64,000 nt of DNA, from positions 120,071,519-120,135,518 of the forward strand of contig CM077151.1 in assembly GCA_039583875.1 (NCBI GenBank), written 5' to 3'. Of this stretch, positions 10,796-21,529 are shown piece by piece. The position numbers were made by a program, and so were the translations under genes. Each line of letters opens with the position of its first letter. Position 1 is the first letter of the stretch. Below the pieces are notes generated by a model that was not told where the DNA came from, searched no databases, and saw nothing but the letters and a program-made list of their open reading frames with translations. Source of the stretch: Platanthera guangdongensis. Its lineage: Eukaryota > Streptophyta > Magnoliopsida > Asparagales > Orchidaceae.

Positions 10796-13543
10796 ATGGC
10801 GCCCAAGCTTGAAGAGAATTTCAATGAAGGCTATGAGCTGGTACGCAACGCCTTTGACCATGTGGATTCTGAAATTCAAGCTGTAGTAACCCTAGTTACT
10901 GAGAATGAGTTGGAGTTTCTAGTCTCTGAACCAATAAAGATTTTGAAGAAGGAAATCCTAGAATTCTATGGCGCTGCAACTTTACATTCGACTGGATTAA
11001 AGATCAAATCAATAGTTCAGGGAGCTAAAGTCAAACTTACTTTGAAAAGCTTGAGAAAAACTCTTCAACTACCAAGAACTCAAGAAGAGGAAGATGTACC
11101 TGCATCTAAGACAAGGGAAGCACTTCAATGGTGTGGATTGGATCCCACCTTGAAGATTGGAGCTGCCATGAATATAAAAGGAATGAATCAACAAGGCAAA
11201 TTTCTTTCATAAATTGTTGGCAAATTCATCCTCTGCAAGCCAGGGGACATGATAGGATTTCTGCCTACATGTTCAGCATGATGAGCAGGATCATCTTTAA
11301 ACTAAAAACTGATTGGTCAGCAATTATTTTTGAGAAGATTACAGAAAGCATTAAGAAGCCCAATCTAGGTAGAATTATGAGTCTGTACTTAGCTGGAACT
11401 ATTCCAGAAGTAATGACACAAGCTGCTGGTTCTAAAATTAATCATATGAGGAGGATGGACATCAGGATTATATCCAGATCGGATAGGGTTCTCACTAAGG
11501 ATATGCCTGAGGAAGAAAGGCAAGAGATTCCAGAACAATCTACAGTACAGGATGTTCCTGCACAAGATACTGTAGATAGTACTCAGGTGCAGGGAGAACC
11601 TAAACATGAGGAAGTGCCAACTCACTTGGACAGTGAAATGGCTACACAGACAATCCTTGAGGTAATTCATGAGGTAAATCAGTCAATTTTCAATATTGAG
11701 GATGGAATGCTAACTAAATCATTGATTGATGTTGATCAGCCAACTCAACTGGATAGTCAACCACAAGATGTTATCATGGAAGATACATCTACTGCTGATA
11801 AAGATCCTGAGTTTGTGGCACCTCAAGATCCTACTCAACAAGAGTTTACCTTAGAAGAGCTGTTTCCTGATTTAGTGCAAGCTAATATTGAGGGGGAGCA
11901 TGCTGGTTTTGAGGGGGAGAAAACTGCTTTTGAGGGAGAACAAGTTAATCTTGAGGAAGTGCAGGCTAACCTTGAGGGGGAGCATGTGAGGTCTCATGAG
12001 GAGACTGCAAGGAATGATGAGGAGCAAACCAGAACTGAGGAGGAGCAAAGTACTCAGGTGGAGCTACCAAGGACTGAGAAGGAATTTCCTCCTAGTCCTA
12101 AGGAAAGGGTTGACATAGCTAGTACCTCAACATCTGAGGATGAAGAAGCTTTAAGAGCTAAGAAGAGGAAGCTATAGGTCTTCAAAAGGAGAAGCCAGAG
12201 CTACAAGAAGGCATTACAAACTGTTGCTCCACTATCTGCCCCAACAACTGATTACAGCTCATTGTTGGTGGCCTTGCAAGTCAAGTTAGATGAGCAAAGG
12301 ATTGCCATGGAGAAGTATATGGATGAGACACATAAAGATCTACAACTCTCCTTGGCAACAGATATAAAGTCAATAAGATTTGAAGTGAATCAAAATAAGA
12401 AAGAAATGACTGATTGTTTCCATAAGGGTGGAAATGCTGTGGTTTTCCTTGCAACACACCAAGAGAAAATCAAGACTCAAGTGGATGATATAGTAGTGAA
12501 GCAGGGCTATGTCTTAGAAAATCAGATTAGGATGAATGATAATCTGACTGCATCCCATAATGCAATTGTTACAGAACTGAAAAATATTGCAACAGCCCAA
12601 CCTCCTGAAAAGTCTAAAGCCAAGACAGAGTTTGATAAGGAGAAGTTTGATAAGGACTTCCAGGAAGGCATAACTGCTGTCAAAATAGCTATTGATCTGT
12701 CTCAAAAGACTATTTCTGGACTGCTGCTAAAGTTAAAGGGATTTTATAAGGATGATGTTAATTTTCTGGATGAACAAATCAGATTTCAGAATGATGATCT
12801 CAGAGATCATGTTGCCAGAGAAGTCATAAAGGGGGAGAGAGTATTAGTCAAAGCTGGATCTGATCATGCTAAATGGATATCCAATAGCATCAGAGCCACA
12901 CTTGGATATCCACCCCTTTGTGATGATGACAATGTGGCTGAATTTGGAGTGCATCCTGCAGATTTTGGAGGTTAACAACCTTAAGTTGCTCAAGTAATCT
13001 ACCCTCCAGCAGATTTTGAGATGATACATCAAGAAGTACAGTCCATGTACAGCCCTCTAGAAGGTGCTCAAAATGTGATCATAGAGAAAGTAGACAAGCT
13101 TGTGTCAGAGGCACTTTTGAAAGAGCAAGAAGCTCTATTGTCAAAGAAGAGATTCAGAGAACAGGCTGAGTTAAAGCCAGATTTTGAGCAGTGGAGTCCT
13201 ACTTCTAGAAATATTATACTAACTGCTTGGAAAGCTACAAAGGACAATACCCTAGAGAGGGGTAAATTGTACTCTGAGCAAGAATGGAGAAAACATGAAG
13301 CCAGGCAAGAAGCAATTGTACAGTATAGAAGGAAGGCAAAACTTGGGAAGCTACCTCCTAATGCACAGGAGCCGAGCAAATATTTCCCAAAGCCTTATCA
13401 TTAGTTTGAAAGACAAAATATAAGGGCTGAAGAGATAAAGAAGAAAGATCAAAAGGGCAAGAAGCCAGTTGATGACACTGATGTTCCAGTTCAAGCGAAG
13501 ATTCAATCAGGCAAGGGCATTGTCATCAAGGAGCCAGAGTAGC
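10796..13543 (+). pseudogene. SIRE-A1 env-like ORF (post-pol ORF), broken
   Basis: The ATG at 10796 opens 139 codons to 11212; a frameshift near 11195-11215 moves the reading to frame 1, which continues to 13543 with in-frame stops at 12175, 12973 and 13402. Unbroken it would encode roughly 900 residues. Residues 73-93 (IVQGAKVKLTLKSLRKTLQLP minus its last residue) match the pattern of the SIRE-B post-pol ORF at its residues 77-96, so the N-terminal domains look homologous. The middle is acidic with short GEH/GEK/GEQ repeats (about 11880-12000); the rest is charged and probably coiled-coil. I see no convincing signal peptide or membrane span, so 'env-like' is a positional label known from Sireviruses, not evidence of an envelope. 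Confidence 0.75.
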
Positions 13544-13816
13544 CTTAGATTAGATTTACTAGATTTTATCACATTGTAAAATTTAGTGTTTAAAATCTAT
13601 GTAAACTTCTATTAAAGAAACTTTTGTAGTTGAAGCAAAACATGATTAATGCTTGTTCTGTGTTAGCATTATTATTATTCTGGGATGATTTGTTTTATAT
13701 GTTTTGTTTAAGAAATTATCCTGTAATATAATGCTGTTATACATCATAATGTGTATTTGTTATGAATGGTGTATATCATTGACTAAGGGTTATCACTTCT
13801 CCAAATAGGGGGAGAT
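13544..13816 (+). other. 3' untranslated region and polypurine tract of SIRE-A1
   Basis: AT-rich non-coding sequence after the env-like ORF. It ends in the purine run AAATAGGGGGAGA (13803-13815), directly before the 3' LTR start TGTTGGGTAC at 13817. Confidence 0.75.
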
Positions 13817-13961
13817 TGTTGGGTACATTGGAAAATGTGTACCAGATTTGAAGAAGCCTCACCCTACTCAATAATATGCATCAAGGTGTATTTGATGTTA
13901 TTTTGAGTTTATATGTGCAGGTTAAGTAAATGCAGGAATGCAGAAAAATTTCTAAGTCCAT

Positions 13962-14530
13962 GTGTCGACACCTAGAGAAGCAGTGTCGACACCTATGAAG
14001 GCTTGTGTCGACACTGGAGAAAAGCTGTGTCGACACTTGGAGTAAGTTGTGTCGACACCAGGAAAGGCTTTGTCGACACCAGAAGAAATTGTGTCGACAC
14101 CAGGAGCAGTGTCGACACACAGAGAAGCAAAGTCGACATCAACTGTGTCGACAATAAGAGGCAGTGTCGACACACAGAAATAGCTAGTCGACATCAACTG
14201 TGTCGACACACAGGACTTGTGTCGACACACACCAAAGTTTCAACTATGTTAAAGAAGAAGTATTTGTGTCGACACACAGAGGCAGTGTCGACACACAGAA
14301 GATCTTGTCGACATCAAATATGTCGACACACAGGACTTGTGTCGACACATGGCAGTATTTCAACAAAGTACATTTGTATGAAGAAAAGAAGTGACTGTGT
14401 CGACACCACAAAGGCTTGTGTCGACACATTCAACAGAAGGCTGTGTCGAGAAGTATTATCAACAACAGAAGAGATGTGTCGACACCACCAAGGCTTGTGT
14501 TGACACTTAGTCCACTTGTGTCGACACTTA
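13962..14530. promoter_or_regulatory. U3 palindrome cluster of SIRE-A1 3' LTR
   Basis: About 23 GTCGAC cores, mostly within TGTCGACAC, spaced irregularly by 10-30 bp with linkers such as ACAGAGGCAG. The cluster ends about 180 bp upstream of the TATA box, where enhancers of LTR promoters usually sit. Confidence 0.8.
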
Positions 14531-14705
14531 GTCTACTTGTGTAGACACATGAAGAAGTTCAGTCTCGACACTTTCAGACAAAGACAGTATTTCAAGAAAT
14601 GACTAGATGACTTGACAGCTGTCATTTCTAACCGGTCTACTGTAACTGTCAAAGCTGTCAGAAGTTTGTTAGAAACCGGATCAGCCGGTTACCATGGAGG
14701 AAGAC

Positions 14706-14713
14706 TATATAAA
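14706..14713 (+). promoter_or_regulatory. TATA box of the SIRE-A1 3' LTR
   Basis: TATATAAA in the same GACTATATAAAGGC context as the other SIRE-A LTRs. Confidence 0.65.
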
Positions 14714-15100
14714 GGCTTTCTCCTTCAACAGAACGTAATTGTCAACTATTAAGAAGAAGATTGAAGATCTTACACAGATATCTAACAACACAAAAATAAT
14801 AAGATCTTCGACAGAAGATCTAAGAAGTTGGAGAGAGAGAGCTCCATCTAAGAAGTGCAGTTGCTGAACCAGGCTGCCAAGAAAGATTCAGATTGAGATC
14901 TGAATCTCAAGTCAGAAGCAGATTGAAGATCAACTTCTCAAGAGTTCAACCCTACTGAGTTCAGATTCAAGAAGCTTTGAAGAAATCTAAGAGTGGTTGT
15001 TCTCTACCATCAGTTGCTTCCAAGAACTGATCAAGAAACCATCCATCCCTTCTCTTTCTACCTGGGTGGTGGTAAAACACTTTGTTTAATCAATTTTCTG

Positions 15101-15334
15101 TAGGATCTATTCTAAATCTGAGTTGTAAGCCTATTATATAAAGGCTGAGTGTAGGAGAATATTTTCTCTGAGTGGTAGGGCTGTGAGCCTGAGGTGTAGG
15201 AGATTGTGATCTCTGAGTGTAGGCCTTGTTGAAGGCTGAGGTAGGGCAGTTGGTCTGAGTTGTAGGAGTGTGGATACACTCTGAGTTGTAGGAACCTGGT
15301 TTGGGTTTTGAGCTGTAAGATCTGAGAACCTGAG
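15101..15334 (+). repeat. Hairpin array with constant linkers and unit-specific stems (3' LTR copy)
   Basis: Clear stems with coordinates: AGCCT 15128-15132 with AGGCT 15142-15146; GAGAA 15155-15159 with TTCTC 15164-15168; GGCT 15179-15182 with AGCC 15186-15189; GAGAT 15200-15204 with ATCTC 15209-15213; GCCTT 15223-15227 with AAGGC 15232-15236; GAGTGT 15266-15271 with ACACTC 15276-15281. Units are joined by CTGAG-(T)GTAGG. It lies downstream of the TATA box and so in the transcribed leader. Confidence 0.85.
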
Positions 15335-15594
15335 GTGAAGTGCAGAAGTTAGGCCGAATCTAGTACACTGCTAGATAGGCGAAGGGGGAAAGTGGATGTA
15401 CCCAGACCTTGGGGAACAACTATAAAAACTGTGTGCACTCTGTGATTGATTGTTTCTGTGATTGCTGTGTTGTGTTAGCAGTAGAATTTGCAGTTTATTA
15501 TTAGTTAACTGAACAGCTTTTATGCCTTAAAAGAAAAACAGGAATTACACCTATTCACCACTCCCCTCTAGGTGGTTAGGCACTAATTCTTTCA

Positions 15595-17437
15595 CTACTC
15601 AATGCATCTGCCATAGTGTTCGCATTCCCCGGATGATAATGCATGGTGTAATCATAGTCACACAAGAATTCAAGCCATCTTCTCTGGCACAGGTTCAGTA
15701 CTTTCTACGTGTCAACATACTTGAGGTTCTTGTGATCCGAGAAGATGTCACAATGAACCCCATATAGGTAATGCCTCCAAATCTTCAATGCAAATACCAC
15801 CGCCCCGAGTTATAAATCATGTACGGGGTAGTTCTGTTCATGCTTCTTCAACTGCCTCGAAACATAAGCGATGACATGTCCGCGCTGCATCAGGATCGCA
15901 CCTATCCCCTTATATGAGGCGTAAATATAAATATGAAATATTTCCTTCCCAGATGGAAGTACAAGGATGGGGGAAGAGGTGAGCCTGTCCTTTAGCTCCT
16001 GAAATGCCGCCTCGCACTTCTCCGTCCAAATAAAAGCTGCCTCCTTCTTCATCAAGGACGTGAGGGGGAGTGCTATCCTCGATAACGCCTCCACGAACTT
16101 GCGATAATATCCTGTGAGTCCCAGAAAACTGCATATGTCCGATGCTGACTTTGGCCGCGACAAATATCTAACTGCCTGCACGTTGGCTGGGTCCACGACC
16201 AACCGTACCCCACTGATATTATGCCCTAAGAATGCCACCTCTTGCAGCCAGAACTGGCACTTGGAGAACTTATCATACATCTGGTGCTCTCTCAGCTTCC
16301 CCAAAACCAATGCCAAATGCTGAGTATGGTCCTCCTCTGTCCGGGAGTAGATCAGTATATCATCAATGAAAACTATGACAAATCTTTCCAGGTAGGGCTC
16401 GAAGATGCGGTTCATCAAACTCATGAATGCAGAAGGCGCATTTGTGAGCCCGAAGGGCATCACCGTGAACTCGTACAATCCATAGTGGGAACTAAAGGCC
16501 GTCTTCGGAATGTCCTCCTCCTTGATCCGCAGCTGATAGTGCCCGGATTTGAAATCCAACTTGGAGAAGCAGAAGGCTCCCTGAAGCTGATCAAAAAGCT
16601 CGTCAATCCGGGGTAGCGGGTATGTGTTCCGGACCGTCAACCGATTCAACTCCCGGTAGTTGATGCAGAGACGCAGTGAGCCATCCTTCTTCTTGACAAA
16701 TAACACCGGTGCTCCCTATGGTGATGAGCTCGGCTGGACAAATCCTAACTCCACCAGCTCCTATAGCTGCATCCTGAACTCTACTAGTTCCTTTGGGGCC
16801 ATCCTGTACGGTGCCCGAGATACAGGCCTCGCTCCTAACACCAATTGTATGCGGAAGTCCATGTCCCTGGCCGGTGGCAATCCGGGCAATTTCTCCGGAA
16901 ACACGTCGGAGAAATCCCGAACCACCAGGATGTCAACAATAGAAGCCTCTACTCCCGCCATCTCGAAGCAAATAATGTATACTTCCTCTCCTTGCTTGTA
17001 GGCTTTGACAGCCTGTACAGATGATAATAAAAGGTGGGAAACAAGTCTAATACCTTCGATAATGACGCAGGAGTCCCCGTGCCTCAATGTGATCCTCTTC
17101 GACGGGCAATCGATCTGGGCATGGTTCCAATGCAACCATGTCATGCCCAGGATCAGGTCGAAGTCAGGCATCCTTAGTATCATTGTAGGTGCTTCAAACG
17201 TCTTGCCGCTAATTTCTGCCTCCATGTTGCACTTGGCAGATGATAATAGAACTGATCCATCAGGTAGCCAAACCCTCATCGTCGAGCCCGTGAATCGTTC
17301 CACGCCATCCAGTCCTTCTACAAAGGCTTCTAATACGAATGAGTGCGAAGCACCCGTATCGAACAATGTATGAGCAGGCTTGCCGCTGATAAATACTATG
17401 CATGAGGTTGATTTGAGTTTCAAATTGGTCGTTATTC
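15595..17437 (-). pseudogene. pol: Tekay-2 pol: protease, RT, RNase H (truncated, with stops)
   Basis: One minus-strand frame runs from about 17430 to the SIRE-A1 border. Protease: LFDTGASHSF (17341-17370). [31 protein letters not shown] and the catalytic FIDD (16359-16370), then [11 protein letters not shown]. RNase H begins with [14 protein letters not shown] and continues through [18 protein letters not shown] and MADALS at the very end, where it is cut off. In-frame stops fall near 16760, 16720, 15808 and in the RNase H part (15700s); several replace Gln or Glu. The integrase is absent from the window. Confidence 0.88.
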
Positions 17438-17497
17438 TACAAGGTCAAGTACTATATATTGGAAAAAATCTTAATTTCTTAAGATAATTTATGTACC

Positions 17498-18631
17498 TGT
17501 GATGACGTCCTCAGGATTCCTTAGCTCGGCGAGGTCTAATATGTACATCTGCTCTTGTCCTCTGCCTCGGCCAAAAGTTCCTCGGCCTCGGCCTTGACCT
17601 CGACCTCATCCTCAGCCTCGGCCTTGCTGTACTGGAGGGGCCACTAGGGGTGGAGAAGGTGGAGGTGGAAATGGACGAAACTAATGTGGACACTCAGATC
17701 TAATGTGGCCTGCCTGGTGGCACCCAAAACAAACTACCGGTCGCTAGCCATGATCATCCTGCCTCATCTGGCAATGTCTCTGTAGTGGTGGTGGAGCTGG
17801 TGCTGCAGGGGGTCTATGCTCCTGCCTGTAGTTGGGACGATAACGTCCCCCACCCCTCTTGTACCTCATAACTCTGCCTCTCTGTGAGCCCCGACTATTC
17901 TCCCTAAAGAACGACCCATCCAGCGGTCTCTTTCCCCTGTTCTGCACCATCAGCTGGTCTGCTTCTAGCTTCTTGGACATCTCTATGATCTGAGCTAAAG
18001 TGCCATGAGAGATGAACAGTATGGCCTGCCTCAAATCGTCTCTAAGGCCCCGGTAGAATCTCTTTGCGTACCACTTGTCGTCTGAATCATGTATCCCTAC
18101 AAACCTAGCCAGAAGGGAAAACTCCCTGTGGTACTCGATCACCGACCTGGTCCCCTATTTGAGGTTTAAAAACCTCTCTTCTAGCTCATCCCGGTCTGTG
18201 GTGGACACAAAATACTCCAAGAATGCCTCGCCAAACTCCTCCCAAGATATATCTGACAGAGCCCTATCTGTATAGGTGGAGTCCAGCATGGACTTCCACC
18301 ACCTCTTTACATGGGCATCCAGTGCAGAAGATGCCAAATATACTGCCTGGGTGACAGGGCAGCTGATGCCTTCCAGCATCTCCTATATTGCCTCGAGCCA
18401 TTCTTCGGTCTTTACCTCATTCTTTGTCCCATGGTACATAGGAGGGGACAAACTATTGAATGCACTCATCCAGTTTGATCCCGGATTTGGCAGCTGTGCC
18501 GGAACCTGCTGGGCTCTGAAGGCCTCAAGAATGGCCGTCAAGGTCTGGCCCATCTCTGTCTGTAGAAAAGGAGTGGCATCCGGAGGGGGAGGGACCACAT
18601 TCTGCGGTACATCGACCTGTGGAGGCTGCAT
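17498..18631 (-). pseudogene. gag: Tekay-2 gag with CCHC zinc knuckle (stops)
   Basis: Starts at 18631 (MQPPQVDVPQNV). A retrotransposon Gag domain spans about 18160-18460 (LSPPMYHG, EWLEAI, AVYLASSALDAHVKRWW, WEEFGEAFLEYFVS) and continues EYHREFSLLARF. Stops occur at 18383 and 18155 (TAG) and at about 17745. The zinc knuckle CFGCHQAGHIRSEC lies near 17690-17732. A Gly/Arg-rich tail and ILDLAELRNPEDVITGT follow. The pol frame differs from the gag frame, and a short AT-rich stretch (17438-17496) lies between them. Confidence 0.85.
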
Positions 18632-18816
18632 AAAGGTAAGGTTTATATTAGAATTAGCCTAACTCATTGCTTAAGTGGACTGTTTTATATGACTTTTTAC
18701 ACATGGGCACACCATTACTTTTGCTGCATAGTTTGTCTGCAAACTAATGCTCGAGCGGGGTGGCCCAGTGTTGTGGACTTCTTCTCTTATGATCATTTGT
18801 TCAAGTGATACCAGTT
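18632..18816 (-). other. Tekay-2 leader with primer binding site (18801-18814)
   Basis: Read on the minus strand, the LTR end GGTCTTACA is followed by AA and then TGGTATCACTTGA, an initiator-tRNA-Met-type primer site with a diverged 3' half. No gene lies in the rest. Confidence 0.65.
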
Positions 18817-19593
18817 TGTAAGACCCCTCCCCCTTACCAAGGAGGCTCCCAGACTTATGCCCAGAACCGCCGCCTTACGGTGGCACAAACTCACGGGTTA
18901 GCTGACACCGCAAGACGCCGATCCTGCCGGCTAGTACGATCATCTAACCTGTTCGGCCAAATGAGAGACAGAAGTAGAGAGAAGTATAAAGGAACAGTTA
19001 GTCGACAAGTCACAACACTATCATCTAAATAAAAATGAAAGTACAAAGAGTCCAGTATGAGTACATCAAAAGAGAAAAAGGCTTATGCCCTGTACATGAT
19101 ATCAAATATCTCTCTCACAAAAATGAAAACAAAGCGGAAGCTAAACTATCATCAGAAAACTCGTCCCACTTAACGACGGGCTGCAGTAGTAGTAGGTGGT
19201 GGTGATATCAGCTCCTCACGTCCTGCCACCTCGTCCTGGTTGTACTCCATCTCCTCGAGCTCCTAAAATGATTGGTCACAACTGACCGTTAGTCATGAAG
19301 ACTAAGTCTTTTCCTCCACACCTCGGCCGCGCAATTCCTAAGCACCCGGCGGGATGACGAAGCGGAGGACAACAAGGGGTATAACAAAAGAAGCAGGTGA
19401 TAGTGGCGTTATACTAACAAGTATATATATATCAATTATTCCTACTCTAGCAGTTCTATATATATTGCACATGAAAGGTATAAAGAACTGTATAGAAGCA
19501 TGTAAGGTGCTAGAGGTAAACAAAGTTCTGAAAGTAAGCAGAGTAAAGACAACAAGTAGAATATACTACAGCTAATCTTCCATCACAGTAGTA
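18817..19593 (-). repeat. Tekay-2 5' LTR, segment 1 (its 3' end)
   Basis: Plus-strand start TGTAAGACCCC, the complement of an LTR end GGGGTCTTACA. No gene. It stops at the SIRE-B1 insertion; TAGTA at 19589-19593 is the left target copy. Confidence 0.75.
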
Positions 19594-19784
19594 TGTTGGA
19601 TCCCTAGTTTGATTTGGGCAAGGTTCACTAAGTTAGGATCATCTGACCCAACATGTATAGCCAGGGTCATGGTTATGTCTTAAAGTATAGGCCAAGTCCT
19701 TAGAGTTAACACTACATGGACCAGCCATCAAGAGACTGCATAAAGTCTCAAGACTTAGAGAAATTTTAGAGATTCAGAAAATGA

Positions 19785-20450
19785 GTTCGACATTCGTCGA
19801 ACTCAGGTCGACGAAAGTCGTGCTCAGCTCGACGATCCCAGAGACAATTCTCTGAGCTGAGCTCGACAATCTTGGGATTCAGGTCGACGATTTATGGACA
19901 CTACTTCAACATTTCATGTCCAAATTTCTCTGAACTCCACTAGATGAACTTGGTATTCAGGTCGACGATCTATGAGCATTATACTTCAACAACTTATTCC
20001 AGAAATAAGTAAATATTCTAAGTCCAGGATCATACTCCAATCGACGAATTCACCTTCTCAGCTCGACGAACTTAGACCACATTCCTGGCAAGAATTATCT
20101 AGAAGTTAGAAGTTCTCAGGTCGACGAATCTAGTTCTCAGGTCGACGAATCTAGTTCTCAGGTCGACGATTTCTGGCAACTCCACTTCAACACTTTATTC
20201 CAGAGACATCTAGAATATTCTAAGTCCAGAAACACTTTGCTAAACTCCAGTCGACGAACTTAGATTATCAGGTCGACGAACTTCATGCACAGAATTGCCA
20301 AGGTTCTGGAGAGAGCAGTTGTCTGTTCTGCGGTCGACGATCTTGGAACTCAGCTCGACGAACAGCTATTATCATATCGGCGAACTTAATTTCTCAACTC
20401 GACGAACTGTGGACTCAGCTCGACGAATTCTGTTCTCCGTTCGACGATTC
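19785..20450. promoter_or_regulatory. TCGACGA cluster in the SIRE-B1 5' LTR
   Basis: About 17 TCGACGA words by eye, almost all in one orientation and preceded by CTCAG(G/C). One full dyad, TTCGTCGA-ACTCAGG-TCGACGAA, is at its left end. The 3' LTR holds the equivalent cluster at 30422-31075. Confidence 0.8.
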
Positions 20451-21187
20451 CAGACTTAGTTATTTTCATCCATTTGTCCGTATTCTATGACAAGAATTCC
20501 TGAGTAATCAATGCTAAAATATTCTCTGAATATTACCAATAGAAGCAAGCATTGATTACGGTCTTCATCAGGATTATTGGTTGCTGTTTTTCAATGGGAC
20601 AGTTGGGGAAATCATTCAATGCAAAATATTCTCCAGACCGTCAGCAATGAATGCAGAAGAATTTCAAATTTCAAAAGGAAGATAATATGGAAAATACAAA
20701 CAGAGATTTTCCATCTCCTCCTTAGACAGACAGACAGACAGACAATCAGTGTGAATCAAGCATCAAGAATCTTCTACTGCTTTCTCTCTCGACAGTACTA
20801 TGAGACAAAAAGAAATATAAAGCTGATACAGAAAAAAAAAGCCCTAACCAGAGGAAGAACACAAAAAGCTGAAGAAGAAGAAGAACATCCAATCCAAATC
20901 AAGAGTCTTCTTCTGTCTTCTGCCAGGACACTTCAAAGGATAACAAATTTTCTATCAGTCAAGAAGTTCCGGTAGTTCATCTGGTTAAAGCAATAGTTTG
21001 AAGGCCTATCACCCTGATGCAAAGCTTCATATTTACTGAACCATTCAATATCTTAGGGGGAGCCTTTGCTAACATCAAATCCACACAAGCATTCTTAGTT
21101 GTTGTGAGAAAGAGAAGACATAATCAATCTCTCATCCTCGCACTGTAAAACTGGTTCTTAACTCCCTTCAAAAGTTATTCCTCGTTG

Positions 21188-21330
21188 CAAGTCACCTGAC
21201 CAAAAGACTTGAGGTTTGGTTTTTGAGCACCTGATCAAAAGCTCATTGGTGTCAGGCACCTGATCAAAAATCTGAGTGGATTTCTACCAGGGTGGTAGAA
21301 GAGTGGATGTACCCAGGTTGGGGAACCACT
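21188..21330 (+). repeat. Hairpin series with constant loop CACCTGATCAAAA (SIRE-B1 5' LTR)
   Basis: CAAGTC...GACTTG and TGAGC...GCTCA enclose nearly the same loop (ACCTGA(T/C)CAAAA). A TTCTACC/GGTAGAA stem and an AGTGG/CCACT stem-loop follow before the LTR end. It is repeated in the 3' LTR (about 31828-31970) and in SIRE-B2. Confidence 0.75.
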
Positions 21331-21529
21331 ATAAATTTCTTGTGTTGTCTGGTTGCTCTTTTCTTTTGTTTCTCGCTGTGGCCGTGATAGTTAGGATTGC
21401 TGTGTTTGTGCTTTAATTTAATTCCTGCAGCACTAGGACTAGATTGAAGTGGTAGAAAATTTTTTAAAAACCCTAAATACTCTATTCACCCCCTCTAGAG
21501 TATTCCAGATCTAACCCCTCACTTTCAAT

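Larger units (their letters stand above)
3516..15594 (+). mobile_element. SIRE-A1: Sirevirus-type copia element, near complete
   Basis: Ty1/copia element of about 12 kb: partial 5' LTR (3516-5010), primer binding site, gag, pol, a TGTCGACAC-rich spacer, an env-like ORF, a polypurine tract and a 3' LTR (13817-15594). It lies in the RNase H region of Tekay-2; CTACT (15595-15599) is the expected right target-site copy, while the left copy is off-window because Tekay-1 interrupts the 5' LTR. The large ORF after pol and the long LTRs are hallmarks of the Sirevirus/SIRE lineage. All three ORFs are broken. Confidence 0.88.
13817..15594 (+). repeat. 3' LTR of SIRE-A1 (1778 bp)
   Basis: Starts TGTTGGGTACATTGG and ends CTAATTCTTTCA. 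It contains about 23 GTCGAC cores (13962-14530), a perfect 12-bp palindrome TGACAGCTGTCA (14613-14624), a TATA box (14706-14713), the hairpin array (15101-15334), a TCTAG/CTAGA stem (15359-15375) and the conserved box at 15391. It is the reference copy for the family. ORFs across the palindrome cluster on both strands are artefacts of its low stop content. Confidence 0.92.
19594..21527 (+). repeat. 5' LTR of SIRE-B1 (1934 bp)
   Basis: TGTTGGATCC...CCTCACTTTCA. It contains the TCGACGA cluster (19785-20450), constant-loop hairpins (21188-21260), a TTCTACC/GGTAGAA stem near 21283-21300 and the conserved stem-loop 21302-21330. No gene. Confidence 0.93.

Noticed and set aside
13881..14503. ORFs up to 166 codons on both strands in the SIRE-A LTR U3, and the like at 35719-36485 and 57060-57828
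   Set aside because: Same artefact of the palindromic word; peptide content differs between copies while the DNA word is kept.
13962..14530. CRISPR-like look (short repeat with spaced intervals)
   Set aside because: Repeat is only 8-9 bp, spacing is irregular, no cas genes, plant LTR context.
17438..17496. 59-bp GT...AG segment between Tekay-2 gag and protease as an intron
   Set aside because: Joining the ends gives an immediate stop, the segment is very short, and homology resumes at an unclear point; a simple indel is as likely.
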